DNA of 33,258 nucleotides from an uncultured Acetatifactor sp. (GTDB lineage Bacteria > Bacillota > Clostridia > Lachnospirales > Lachnospiraceae). The DNA is taken from NCBI GenBank assembly GCA_944383825.1, contig CALWRA010000002.1, positions 1 through 33,258 on the forward strand, written 5' to 3'. Below the pieces are notes generated by a model. The model made no database searches, had not been told where the DNA came from, and saw only the letters and a program-made list of their open reading frames with translations. Position 1 is the first letter of the stretch; each line of letters starts with the position of its first letter. The position numbers and the translations under genes were made by a program. Positions 1 through 7,407 of this stretch are shown here, piece after piece.

Positions 1-486
1 GGTGTCATGCCAGTGTAACGGCGGAAAACCTTGGAAAAGTAATAAGCGTTTTCAAAACCAAGCTGATAGGCAATTTCCCTGCTCAGAAGATTTTTTTCAG
101 CAATGAATCGATTACATACTGACGGGCTTTCTCCACCGGGGCGGATTTTGAACTTGCACGAAAGCCTAGAAAGGCGGCGATGGTATTTTTTAAATTTTCA
201 ATCCAGCGGATAACCTGGCTGCGGGTTATAAGCATTCGTATCTCGGCATTTGTATTGGTGTCCAGATTTTCAGAGGACAGAGCCTTGGATACGGAGCGGT
301 ACAGCTCATTGCAGAGCCAGGCGGCTTGACTTTTCTGATGTACTGTATTTTTCAGTCGGTCGATGGCTTTATCCAAAAGAAGCATACAGCCGGTAAGATT
401 GCGGCTGTTCAGCTCGGCCTCCAGCTGTGAGCCGGTTCCCGACAGCCCCTTGCTGAAATTCTTTATACAGAAGGCAAAGGAAGGCT
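1..486 (-). pseudogene. AraC/YesN-type regulator remnant (frameshifted, cut by window edge)
   Basis: The minus strand holds a 100-residue open stretch (385 to 83) that resembles the linker region of YesN-like regulators and ends in ARQYVIDSLLKKIF. Directly after its stop, another frame continues as SREIAYQLGFENAYYFSKVF, a typical AraC-family helix-turn-helix, running out of the window at base 1. One extra base in the T7 run at 91-97 would join the two frames. A second possible one-base slip lies in a G4 run (C4 on the plus strand) near 450, where STREAFLCLLYKEFQQG in one frame leads to LSGTGSQLEAELNSRN in the other. No receiver domain precedes it. I read this as a 5'-truncated, frameshifted regulator gene. 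Homopolymer sequencing errors remain possible. It may once have regulated the divergent GH65 gene (inference). Confidence 0.6.
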
Positions 487-493
487 TCGCGGG

Positions 494-522
494 TTGACAA
501 TGTATTTTTTATATGCTAATTT
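494..522 (+). promoter_or_regulatory. candidate promoter of the GH65 gene
   Basis: A perfect TTGACA -35 (494-499) is followed after 17 bases by TAATTT (517-522), a weak -10. It is the only obvious promoter-like element before the GH65 start. Weak support. Confidence 0.3.
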
Positions 523-611
523 TTGCTTGATAAACAGTTTTGCTCTCAATGCCTGTAAGATATATGGCTTGGTGAGGTAAACAGTAAGAAAGTGACAGTG
601 GAGAGAAGTGG

Positions 612-2852
612 ATGAAAAAGATTTATCAAGTTGACAATGTACCCATTAGCGGGGAGGAAATTCTTGTACAGGAAAGCATTTTTCATAATGCCAACGGATA
701 TATAGGAGTCCGAAATTGTCTGGAGGAAGGCGTTCCCGAGGAGGTGCGTAGCGTCAGAGGAAGCTATATAAACGGCTTTTATGATTTTTCCGCGATGAAT
801 CAGGCGGAGAAGCTCTATGGATTGGTTGAGGAGAAGCAGACCATTCTCAATGTTGCGGACACACAGACCATTAGGCTGTACCTTGACGGAGAGGAATTTT
901 CCGTTTTTGAGGGAACGCTGGAGAAAAACAGGCGCACGCTCAATATGGAGGAGGGATGGACGGAGCGGACTGTGGTCTGGACCTCCCCCAAGGGGAAAAA
1001 GCTTGAGATTTGCTGCAGGAGAATGACGTCCTTTGTCAGATTGCCCCTGTTCCTTATGCGCTATTGTGTAAAGCCGCTGAATTTTTCCGGCGCGGTGATG
1101 CTGGAAAGCCTGCACAGCGGCGATGTGGAAAATTATTATAATCCGGAGGATCCCCGTGTGGCGGGAGAACGCCGAAATTATCTGGAGCCCGTTTATCGGT
1201 TTGCGGATGCGGAAATGTCTCTTTTGGAAACGCAAACCGTAAAATCAGGGCTGAGGATGTGCACCGCGGTTCACCACAGAGTCAGTGTTCCCTATAAAAT
1301 GCAGACAGAGGAAAAAGGTCATGGTGTGACGAGAAAAATCAGCTTTGATTTACAGCAGGGGCAGGAGGCCGTACTTTATAAGTATACGGTTTTTACAGAT
1401 TCAATCAGAAATGGCAGGTGTCGGGAAGAGGCGGTGGACTGTCTGAGGGAGCTGACGCAGCTTCCTGTGGAAATGCTTTACAAAGAGCAGAAGGAATATC
1501 TGGATAGCTATTGGGAAAAGGCGCTGCTTGAGATTCTGGGCGATGATGAGCAGAACAGAGCGGTATGCTACAATATGTATGAGCTGCTGCAGTCTGTGGG
1601 GAAGGATGAACACTGTAATATCGCCGCAAAAGGACTGAGCGGAGAAGGCTATGAGGGGCATTATTTCTGGGATACGGAGATGTATATTGAGCCGTATTTT
1701 CTGCTGACAGATCCGGACATGGCAAAGAGCCTTATTTCCTACCGCCATTCTACCCTTGAACAGGCGAAGGAAAATGCTGTTCTTTTAGGACATAAAAAAG
1801 GCGCTCTTTATCCCTGGAGAACCATCATGGGAAGGGAGTGCTCGGGATATTTTCCATCTGGCTCCGCAGCGTACCATATAAACGGGGATATTGCCTATTC
1901 CATTATTGCGTATTATCTGGCTACAAAGGACCTGGAATTTATTCGGGAAAAGGGTATGGAGATTCTGGTGGAAACCGCAAGGCTGTGGATGGATATGGGC
2001 GCATGGCACGAGGGGAGCTTCAGGATAAATGAGGTGACGGGGCCGGACGAATATACCTGTATGGTGAATAACAACTATTATACCAATGTTCTGGCAAAGC
2101 ATCATTTGTACTGGACGGCGCGGTTTGACGAAATGCTGGGTGGACAGGATTTTGCAGAGAGGGAGGAACTGAAGGAGTTTTGGGAAGCGTCACGGCATAT
2201 GTATCTGCCCTATGAGGAAAAGCTGGGTATCAATCCTCAGGACGACAGCTTTTTGGAAAAAAAGCTGTGGAATCTTTCTGAAACGCCAAAGGACAAATTT
2301 CCGCTGCTTTTACATTATCATCCCCTGTATCTGTACAGGCATCAGGTGTGCAAGCAGGCGGATGTGGTGATGGCCCATTTTATTTTAGAGGATATGCAGA
2401 GTCTGGAGACCATCCGAAAATCCTTTTTATACTATGAGAAAATCACCACCCATGATTCATCCCTTTCAACAGCGGTATTCAGTATTATGGCTTCACGCCT
2501 GGGAATGGAGGAAAAGGCTTACCATTATTTTGGAGATTCTGCAAAGCTTGATTTATTTGACACCCATCACAATACAAAGGACGGGATTCATACGGCTAAT
2601 ATGGGAGGAAGCTACATGGCGGTGGTATATGGCTTTGGAGGAGTGAGAATCAAAGAAGAGGGACTGTTTCTGGCGCCCTCTCTTCCTCGGGCATGGGAGG
2701 GCTATCGCTTTAAAATCTGCTATGAGGGCAGGCGGATTTTGACGGAAGTATCAAGAGAAGGATGCAGAATAATGCTGGAGAAGGGCGGTCCCGTGAAGTT
2801 GCATTTGTATGGCAAGGAATATCTTCTGGAGGGATGTCTGGAACAACAATAA
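612..2852 (+). CDS. Glycoside hydrolase family 65 disaccharide phosphorylase
   Basis: The 746-residue product has the usual length and layout of GH65 phosphorylases (maltose, kojibiose, trehalose or nigerose phosphorylase). These enzymes split an alpha-glucoside with phosphate to give beta-glucose 1-phosphate and glucose in the cytosol. The N-terminal part opens with IFHNANGYIGVRN, typical of the beta-sandwich domain. The catalytic (alpha/alpha)6 barrel has GHYFWDTEMY and VTGPDEYT, whose Glu at about residue 480 is the family general acid. The loop HHNTKDGIHTANMGGS (about residue 655) fits the phosphate-binding region of phosphorylases rather than hydrolases. The start at 612 follows GGAGAGAAG. 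The exact substrate cannot be read from sequence. No beta-phosphoglucomutase or sugar transporter lies next to it, which is unusual for a sugar-use locus. The only neighbour upstream is the decayed regulator. Confidence 0.93.
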   Translation: MKKIYQVDNVPISGEEILVQESIFHNANGYIGVRNCLEEGVPEEVRSVRGSYINGFYDFSAMNQAEKLYGLVEEKQTILNVADTQTIRLYLDGEEFSVFEGTLEKNRRTLNMEEGWTERTVVWTSPKGKKLEICCRRMTSFVRLPLFLMRYCVKPLNFSGAVMLESLHSGDVENYYNPEDPRVAGERRNYLEPVYRFADAEMSLLETQTVKSGLRMCTAVHHRVSVPYKMQTEEKGHGVTRKISFDLQQGQEAVLYKYTVFTDSIRNGRCREEAVDCLRELTQLPVEMLYKEQKEYLDSYWEKALLEILGDDEQNRAVCYNMYELLQSVGKDEHCNIAAKGLSGEGYEGHYFWDTEMYIEPYFLLTDPDMAKSLISYRHSTLEQAKENAVLLGHKKGALYPWRTIMGRECSGYFPSGSAAYHINGDIAYSIIAYYLATKDLEFIREKGMEILVETARLWMDMGAWHEGSFRINEVTGPDEYTCMVNNNYYTNVLAKHHLYWTARFDEMLGGQDFAEREELKEFWEASRHMYLPYEEKLGINPQDDSFLEKKLWNLSETPKDKFPLLLHYHPLYLYRHQVCKQADVVMAHFILEDMQSLETIRKSFLYYEKITTHDSSLSTAVFSIMASRLGMEEKAYHYFGDSAKLDLFDTHHNTKDGIHTANMGGSYMAVVYGFGGVRIKEEGLFLAPSLPRAWEGYRFKICYEGRRILTEVSREGCRIMLEKGGPVKLHLYGKEYLLEGCLEQQ

Positions 2853-2938
2853 TATTTTATATCAATGGTTGCATTCGGCTGTCCGATGAATTACAATAAG
2901 GACAAGGATCATTCATTGTGAAAAGGAGGGATAATCCT

Positions 2939-3580
2939 ATGCAGGAACCAATCAAGATTATGTCTAAGTCGCATCCGGACGTTGTATTAAAGGCAATACC
3001 CGGACACTTTGTTACCCCCAACGCTCATACTAATTTTTTTCTGGATATGACTACCTTAAAGTCCAGACAAAGTGAGGCCTCTCAGGCTGCCAGGGCCCTC
3101 AGTGAACAGATTTCGGCAACCACTGTGGTGGACACGATTGTATGTATAGACGGGTGTGAGATTATAGGTGCATTTATGGCCCAGGAGCTTACGAAAGCAG
3201 GGATTTATTCCATGAACTCCCATAAAACGATATACATTATCACACCGGAATTTATAAATTCGGGACAGCTTCTTTTCAGGGAAAATGTGCTTCCCATGAT
3301 TAAGGGAAAAAATGTACTGCTTCTTCTCGCGTCTGCAACCACAGGGATGACTGTGGTGAGGGCCGTGCAGGCCCTTACTTATTACGGAGCTGTGATCAGC
3401 GGCGTCAGCGCAGTTTTCAGCGCGGTTAATACTTTGCTGGGCATGCCCATTCATTCGCTGTTTCATATTGGTGATTTGCCGGAATATAAGGCATATAATC
3501 CGGAGGGATGCGTCCTGTGCAGGGAGGGGAAGGGAATTGACGCCTTTGCCAACGGGTATGGATATTCAAAAACAGATTAA
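2939..3580 (+). CDS. PyrE-like phosphoribosyltransferase-family protein
   Basis: The 213-residue product resembles the type I phosphoribosyltransferase fold, near orotate phosphoribosyltransferase. TVVDTIVCIDGCEIIGAFMA occupies the place of the substrate-side strand. NVLLLLASATTGMTVVRAVQ sits where the PRPP loop should be, but the paired acidic residues of the usual (V/I)xxDDxxxTG signature are replaced by Leu-Ala-Ser. It may therefore bind a ligand without transferase activity, or use a different chemistry. A GTG at 2918 also opens the frame, but the ATG at 2939 has AGGAGG nine bases upstream and is preferred. It is followed by the pgsA-like and PLD-like genes on the same strand. Family call fairly secure, function unknown. 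Confidence 0.72.
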   Translation: MQEPIKIMSKSHPDVVLKAIPGHFVTPNAHTNFFLDMTTLKSRQSEASQAARALSEQISATTVVDTIVCIDGCEIIGAFMAQELTKAGIYSMNSHKTIYIITPEFINSGQLLFRENVLPMIKGKNVLLLLASATTGMTVVRAVQALTYYGAVISGVSAVFSAVNTLLGMPIHSLFHIGDLPEYKAYNPEGCVLCREGKGIDAFANGYGYSKTD

Positions 3581-3597
3581 GCGATACAGGACTTCGG

Positions 3598-3627
3598 CAG
3601 GGAGCGCTGATTTATCAGCGCTCCCTG
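3598..3627 (+). other. perfect 13-bp hairpin before the pgsA-like gene
   Basis: CAGGGAGCGCTGA and TCAGCGCTCCCTG form a perfect stem with a TTTA loop, 17 bases after the preceding stop codon. Only AATTT follows, so it is a poor intrinsic terminator. It may be a weak terminator, an mRNA end-protection hairpin, or a structure that blocks translation of the next gene. Confidence 0.7.
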
Positions 3628-3630
3628 AAT

Positions 3631-4203
3631 TTGGAGAATGCAAACGATATAAAAGAGAAAAAGAGAGAGTATCTGGCGACTCCGAATCTGTTGGGCTATC
3701 TGCGCATTTTACTGGTTCCGGTTTATCTGCTCATATATTATCGGGCGCAGAGTCCAACGGATTATTATCTGGCCGCCGTCGTGATGCTGTTTTCCTTCTT
3801 CACAGATTTGATTGATGGAAAGATTGCCAGAAAATATAATATGATTACGGAGTTTGGCAAGATTCTGGATCCTGTGGCAGATAAAATAACCTAGGGAGCC
3901 CTGGCCGTAAGCTTTACTCTGCGTTATCCGGCGGTTTCTGTACTGCTTTTGGTTTTTGTGATAAAGGAGCTTATTATGGGGGTTCTGGGACTCTATATGA
4001 TGGGACGCGGATACCGCATGAACGGAGCTAGCATGCACGGAAAGATATGTACGGTTCTTCTGGATGGATTTATGCTTCTTCTGCTGGTGTTTCCCCGGAT
4101 CCCATATCTGGCTGTAAATATTTTGACAGCGGTATGCGTGGGAGATATGCTGGTTTCCTTTGGGCTATATCTGAAAATGTATTATAAGGCAGACATTCTA
4201 TGA
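3631..4203 (+). pseudogene. CDP-alcohol phosphatidyltransferase (PgsA-like) interrupted by an in-frame TAG
   Basis: Two open stretches in one frame, 3631-3891 and 3895-4203, are separated only by the TAG at 3892-3894. Together they encode about 190 residues, the usual length of CDP-diacylglycerol-glycerol-3-phosphate phosphatidyltransferases, which are membrane enzymes of phospholipid head-group synthesis. The family signature DGxxAR...GxxxDxxxD is intact in DGKIARKY...EFGKILDPVADK. Family members commonly read DP-ADK-TQG at this point, so TAG most simply replaces CAG (Gln). The start is doubtful: the frame opens with TTG at 3631, only three bases after a strong hairpin and without a visible ribosome binding site. 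The end overlaps the next gene by ATGA. Probably inactive unless UAG is read through. Other genes here stop with TAG, so the code is not reassigned. Confidence 0.75.
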
Positions 4204-5348
4204 AGAAAAAGACAGTAATAAAGGTTTTAATATGTTTGGCGGTTCTTATATTTTATCTTGCTCTCGCCTGCCTCCCAATTTATGTACAGCCAAGCATTGC
4301 GCAGCGGCAGGCCGATAACATACAGGCAGAGGATTTTTACGGCAGGGAGAAGGGCGCTGAACGGGCAAAAATTATTTCCGAGAACGGAGAAGCTTTGTCA
4401 GAGAGAGTGCGTCTTATTGCAAACGCCCGGGAACGCATTATTTTGTCCACCTTTGATTTTCAGTCCGACAACAGCGGAAAAATCTTGATGGCGGCGCTGC
4501 TTGATGCGGCTGACAGGGGCGTTCAGGTGAATGTGATGATGGATGGATTTTCCTACTTTGCCCATGGGTGGGGCAATCCGTATTTTCTGTTTTTGGCCGG
4601 GCATGAAAATGTGGAGTTTCGGGTGTATAATCCGGTGAATTTTTTAAAGCCCTGGAAACTCATGGCAAGGATGCACGATAAATACCTGATTGCCGATGAC
4701 GACGTTTACATTCTCGGAGGAAGAAATTGTTACGATTATTTTCTCGGGGAACATGATGGATATAAAAATTATGACTGGGACGTGCTGGTTTCTCTGCCGG
4801 AAACTTTACGTCAAGGCGCTTCAGAGCAGAGGAGCTCCCTAAGCGAGCTTACGGAGTATTTTTTCAGTGTCTGGGATGGAGGAGAGTGCGTGACTGTGGG
4901 AAAGAATCGGTTTTGGAGCGTAAATCCTTCTGTGGCAGGAGCGGGACGTCGGCTGGAGGAAATCTATGAGAAGATAAAAATGGAGCAGAGCGGCTGGCTG
5001 GAAGCTGTGGATTATGATGAGATTACAGTTCCCACAAACCGCGTCCGGCTGGTGTCAAATCCTGTTCATACAGGAGTGAAGGAGCCGACAGTGTATTATA
5101 TCATAACGGAGCTTTTGTCCCAGCCGGGGAAGGAAGCGGTTTTTCACACGCCCTATATTATATGCAGTGATTGGATGCTTCGGCGGCTGGAGGAAATCTG
5201 TCGGGAAAATCCTGATATTACCATGATGACCAACTCCGTGGCCAATAACGGAAATCCTTTTGGAGCTGCGGATTATCTGGAGCACAGGGAAGAAATCCTT
5301 GGAACGGGGCTGCAGCCTCTGATGTCACTCTTCCGTTTTTTGATGTAA
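4200..5348 (+). CDS. Truncated phospholipase D/cardiolipin synthase-like membrane protein
   Basis: The 382-residue product has an N-terminal membrane anchor (about residues 7-28) and one PLD-type HKD motif, MHDKYLIADDDVYILGGRN (about residues 156-174). PLD-family cardiolipin synthases and relatives need two HKD motifs and usually reach about 480-520 residues. The second region begins normally (HTPYIICSDWMLRRLEE, MMTNSVANNGNPFGAADYL) but the frame ends in GLQPLMSLFRFLM and no second motif follows before vanR. The C-terminal catalytic half appears deleted, so the protein is probably inactive as a phosphodiesterase or transferase. The start overlaps the pgsA-like stop by ATGA, which implies translational coupling. 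The neighbours suggest a phospholipid-related operon that has decayed. Confidence 0.8.
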   Translation: MKKKTVIKVLICLAVLIFYLALACLPIYVQPSIAQRQADNIQAEDFYGREKGAERAKIISENGEALSERVRLIANARERIILSTFDFQSDNSGKILMAALLDAADRGVQVNVMMDGFSYFAHGWGNPYFLFLAGHENVEFRVYNPVNFLKPWKLMARMHDKYLIADDDVYILGGRNCYDYFLGEHDGYKNYDWDVLVSLPETLRQGASEQRSSLSELTEYFFSVWDGGECVTVGKNRFWSVNPSVAGAGRRLEEIYEKIKMEQSGWLEAVDYDEITVPTNRVRLVSNPVHTGVKEPTVYYIITELLSQPGKEAVFHTPYIICSDWMLRRLEEICRENPDITMMTNSVANNGNPFGAADYLEHREEILGTGLQPLMSLFRFLM

Positions 5349-5375
5349 TTATAAAATATGCTTGCGCAGGAATCA

Positions 5376-5384
5376 TGGTATAAT
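5376..5384 (+). promoter_or_regulatory. extended -10 promoter upstream of vanR
   Basis: TGGTATAAT at 5376-5384 is a full extended -10 element (TGn plus perfect TATAAT). No good -35 lies at the usual distance, as is common for extended -10 promoters. It is about 60 bases before the vanR start and is the likely vanRS promoter. Confidence 0.65.
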
Positions 5385-5445
5385 GATTGTATGTCCTGCA
5401 GAAGAAGGTGGGATGAACTGAAAATGAGGGAGCAAAAAGCGGCGC

Positions 5446-6144
5446 ATGAATGAAAACATATTGATTGTAGACGATGAAAAAGAAATTGCGGATCTGGTAG
5501 AAGTTTATCTGAAAAATGACGGATATGAGGTTTATAAATTTTACTCAGGCAAGGAAGCCCTCAACTGTGTGGAAAGCGTTCCCTTAAGTTTGGCTGTGCT
5601 GGATGTAATGCTGCCCGATATAGACGGCTTTGCCCTGTGCCAGAGAATACGGGAAAAACATTTTTTTCCAATTATCATGCTGACTGCCAGAGTGGAGGAT
5701 ATTGACAAGATTACCGGGCTGACTCTGGGGGCGGATGATTACATTACCAAGCCCTTTAATCCTCTGGAGCTTTTGGCAAGGGTAAAGACTCAGATCCGTA
5801 GATACAGACGTTATAATACGGCGGATGCACCGATAAAGATGGATGCGGAGGAGATTGATATACGAGGGCTGCATATTGCCAGGGAAAGCCATAAATGCAC
5901 TCTGAACGGCAGGGATCTGTCTCTGACACCCATTGAATTCAACATTCTGTGGTATCTGTGCGAACATAAGGGGCGTGTGGTTTCCTCGGAAGAGCTGTTT
6001 GAAACTGTTTGGGGTCAGAAATACCTGGACAATAACAATACGGTGATGGCCCACATTGCCAGACTTCGTGAAAAAATGAAGGAGCCTGCGAGAAGACCGA
6101 AATTTATCAAAACAGTCTGGGGGGTGGGATATACCATTGAATAA
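5446..6144 (+). CDS. vanR: VanR-type response regulator (OmpR family)
   Basis: The 232-residue protein has a receiver domain (about residues 1-120) with Asp9/Asp10, phospho-acceptor Asp53 in LAVLDVMLPD and Lys102 in DDYITKPF. A winged-helix DNA-binding domain follows (about residues 140-230), ending in IKTVWGVGYTIE. Wording such as ILIVDDEKEIADLVEVYLKN and KITGLTLGADDYITKPF closely follows VanR of glycopeptide-resistance clusters. It should be phosphorylated by the adjacent VanS and activate the van resistance genes. A GAGGGAG ribosome binding site precedes the start. The vanS frame overlaps its end by 8 bases if the TTG start is used. The VanR assignment is strong because a full vanG set follows. 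Confidence 0.9.
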   Translation: MNENILIVDDEKEIADLVEVYLKNDGYEVYKFYSGKEALNCVESVPLSLAVLDVMLPDIDGFALCQRIREKHFFPIIMLTARVEDIDKITGLTLGADDYITKPFNPLELLARVKTQIRRYRRYNTADAPIKMDAEEIDIRGLHIARESHKCTLNGRDLSLTPIEFNILWYLCEHKGRVVSSEELFETVWGQKYLDNNNTVMAHIARLREKMKEPARRPKFIKTVWGVGYTIE

Positions 6145-7258
6145 AAAGGGAAACGAGTATAGGAAACGCGCCCGCAGAAGTGAGATGACAAGAAAAATTC
6201 TGATACAATATCTGCTGTCTTTAATAGGCTTTGCCGGATTTCTGCCTGTGGCGGTGATCATTGCCTGGGAGCTGTGTTCTTCCGTGACCTGGTACAGCTC
6301 CGATCCTATGTGGCATATTTTAAACTGGGTGAGAGATTATATTATTTTTGTGGTAGCTCTGGTTTTTATAGCCGGATGGGTGCTGATCACCTATCACTTT
6401 ATATCGAAGCCTTTGCGCTGTCTGGATCAGGTGGTGGAAGCCTCTGAGCAGCTTGCGGTTTTGTCAGAGACGCCCATTCTGCTGCCGGACACTCTGCACG
6501 GGGTACAGGATGAACTGAACCAGGTACGGGAGCAGGCCCTCCGCAATGCGGCTCTTGCAAGGGAGGCGGAACAGCGGAAGAATGATCTGATCGTATATTT
6601 GGCCCATGACCTTAAAACGCCGCTTACCAGCGTGATAGGCTATTTGACGCTGCTGGTGGACGAGCCTCAGATATCCGATGAGCTGCGGGAAAAATATACC
6701 GGAATTGCCTTGGCGAAGGCGGAGAGGCTGGAAGAACTGATCAATGAATTTTTTGAGATTACCAGATTTAATCTGACGGCTATGACTCTGGAGACAGAAA
6801 CTGTGAACTTAAGCCGCATGCTGGAACAGATTGCGAGTGAGTTTCAGCCGATTCTTGGGGAGAAGGAGCTTTTTTTAGAGCTGTCCGTTCCTCCCCAGGT
6901 GGAGATTGTCTGCGATTCGGACAAGCTGGAGAGAGTGTTTGACAATTTGCTGAGAAATGCAGTGAATTACAGCTACCCAAATACTGGAATCACATTGAGC
7001 TTAATACAAAAGGGAAGCTCTGTGGAGGTTCGTGTCTGCAATCATGGGAAAACCATACCAAAGGAGAAATTGGACCGTATTTTTGAGCAGTTTTTCCGCC
7101 TGGATTCCTCCCGCTCCTCACAGACAGGAGGGGCGGGGCTTGGATTGGCAATCGCCAGAGAGATTGTGGAGCTGCACAAGGGAAGCATTGCGGTACAGAG
7201 TGCGGATGAAAGAATTATCTTTACCGTAACTTTGCCCGTTTATCCTCGATTGTCATAA
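6137..7258 (+). CDS. vanS: VanS-type sensor histidine kinase
   Basis: The protein has two membrane segments (about residues 24-45 and 69-88), a HAMP-like linker and a dimerisation/phosphoacceptor region YLAHDLKTPLTSVIGYL with His157. The ATPase domain has an N box (NLLRNAVNYSY), a G1 region around RVCNHGKTIPKEKLDRIFEQ and a G2 box (GAGLGLAIARE). The external loop of about 23 residues is short, as in VanS proteins, which sense glycopeptides or wall precursors in the membrane region. The frame can start at TTG 6137, overlapping vanR, or at ATG 6185 (MTRKILIQY). The first is preferred because of coupling to vanR and the GGGGGTGGG tract upstream, with moderate certainty. A strong terminator lies downstream, separating vanRS from vanG. 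Confidence 0.88.
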   Translation: MNKKGNEYRKRARRSEMTRKILIQYLLSLIGFAGFLPVAVIIAWELCSSVTWYSSDPMWHILNWVRDYIIFVVALVFIAGWVLITYHFISKPLRCLDQVVEASEQLAVLSETPILLPDTLHGVQDELNQVREQALRNAALAREAEQRKNDLIVYLAHDLKTPLTSVIGYLTLLVDEPQISDELREKYTGIALAKAERLEELINEFFEITRFNLTAMTLETETVNLSRMLEQIASEFQPILGEKELFLELSVPPQVEIVCDSDKLERVFDNLLRNAVNYSYPNTGITLSLIQKGSSVEVRVCNHGKTIPKEKLDRIFEQFFRLDSSRSSQTGGAGLGLAIAREIVELHKGSIAVQSADERIIFTVTLPVYPRLS

Positions 7259-7260
7259 AA

Positions 7261-7294
7261 TTGTAAGAATTTCAGAAGGAAACTGTAACGAAAC
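7261..7294 (+). promoter_or_regulatory. candidate tandem VanR-binding boxes upstream of vanG
   Basis: TTGTAAGAATTT (7261-7272) closely resembles the 12-bp VanR box described for the vanA cluster (TCGTAnGAAATT, quoted from memory). A second, weaker match, CTGTAACGAAAC, begins at 7283. The 22-base offset is about two helical turns, as expected for tandem response-regulator sites. No clear -35/-10 pair was found for vanG itself, so this is an inference. Confidence 0.35.
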
Positions 7295-7320
7295 AAAAAC
7301 AGAAAACGAAAACAAAAAAG

Positions 7321-7363
7321 GCTCTGCTTTGATACCATAAGCGTATCAGAGGCAGAGCTTTTT
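7321..7363 (+). terminator. intrinsic terminator between vanS and vanG
   Basis: GCTCTGCTTTGATAC (7321-7335) pairs with GTATCAGAGGCAGAGC (7343-7358), followed by TTTTT. An A-rich tract precedes it, so the structure could work in both directions. It lies after the candidate VanR boxes and 45 bases before vanG, so it could act as a terminator of vanRS or as an attenuator of vanG. Confidence 0.8.
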
Positions 7364-7407
7364 CATTACAAAATAGAGACGCTTCAGAAATGAGAGGAAA
7401 TATGTGA

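Noticed and set aside
546..1235. 229-residue minus-strand frame opposite the GH65 gene
   Set aside because: No family features, no ribosome binding site, and it lies wholly antisense to a clear GH65 coding region.
3892..3894. Genome-wide reassignment of UAG as an explanation for the split pgsA-like gene
   Set aside because: Intact genes in the window stop with TAG (20748-20750, 27635-27637, 30585-30587), so UAG works as a stop here.
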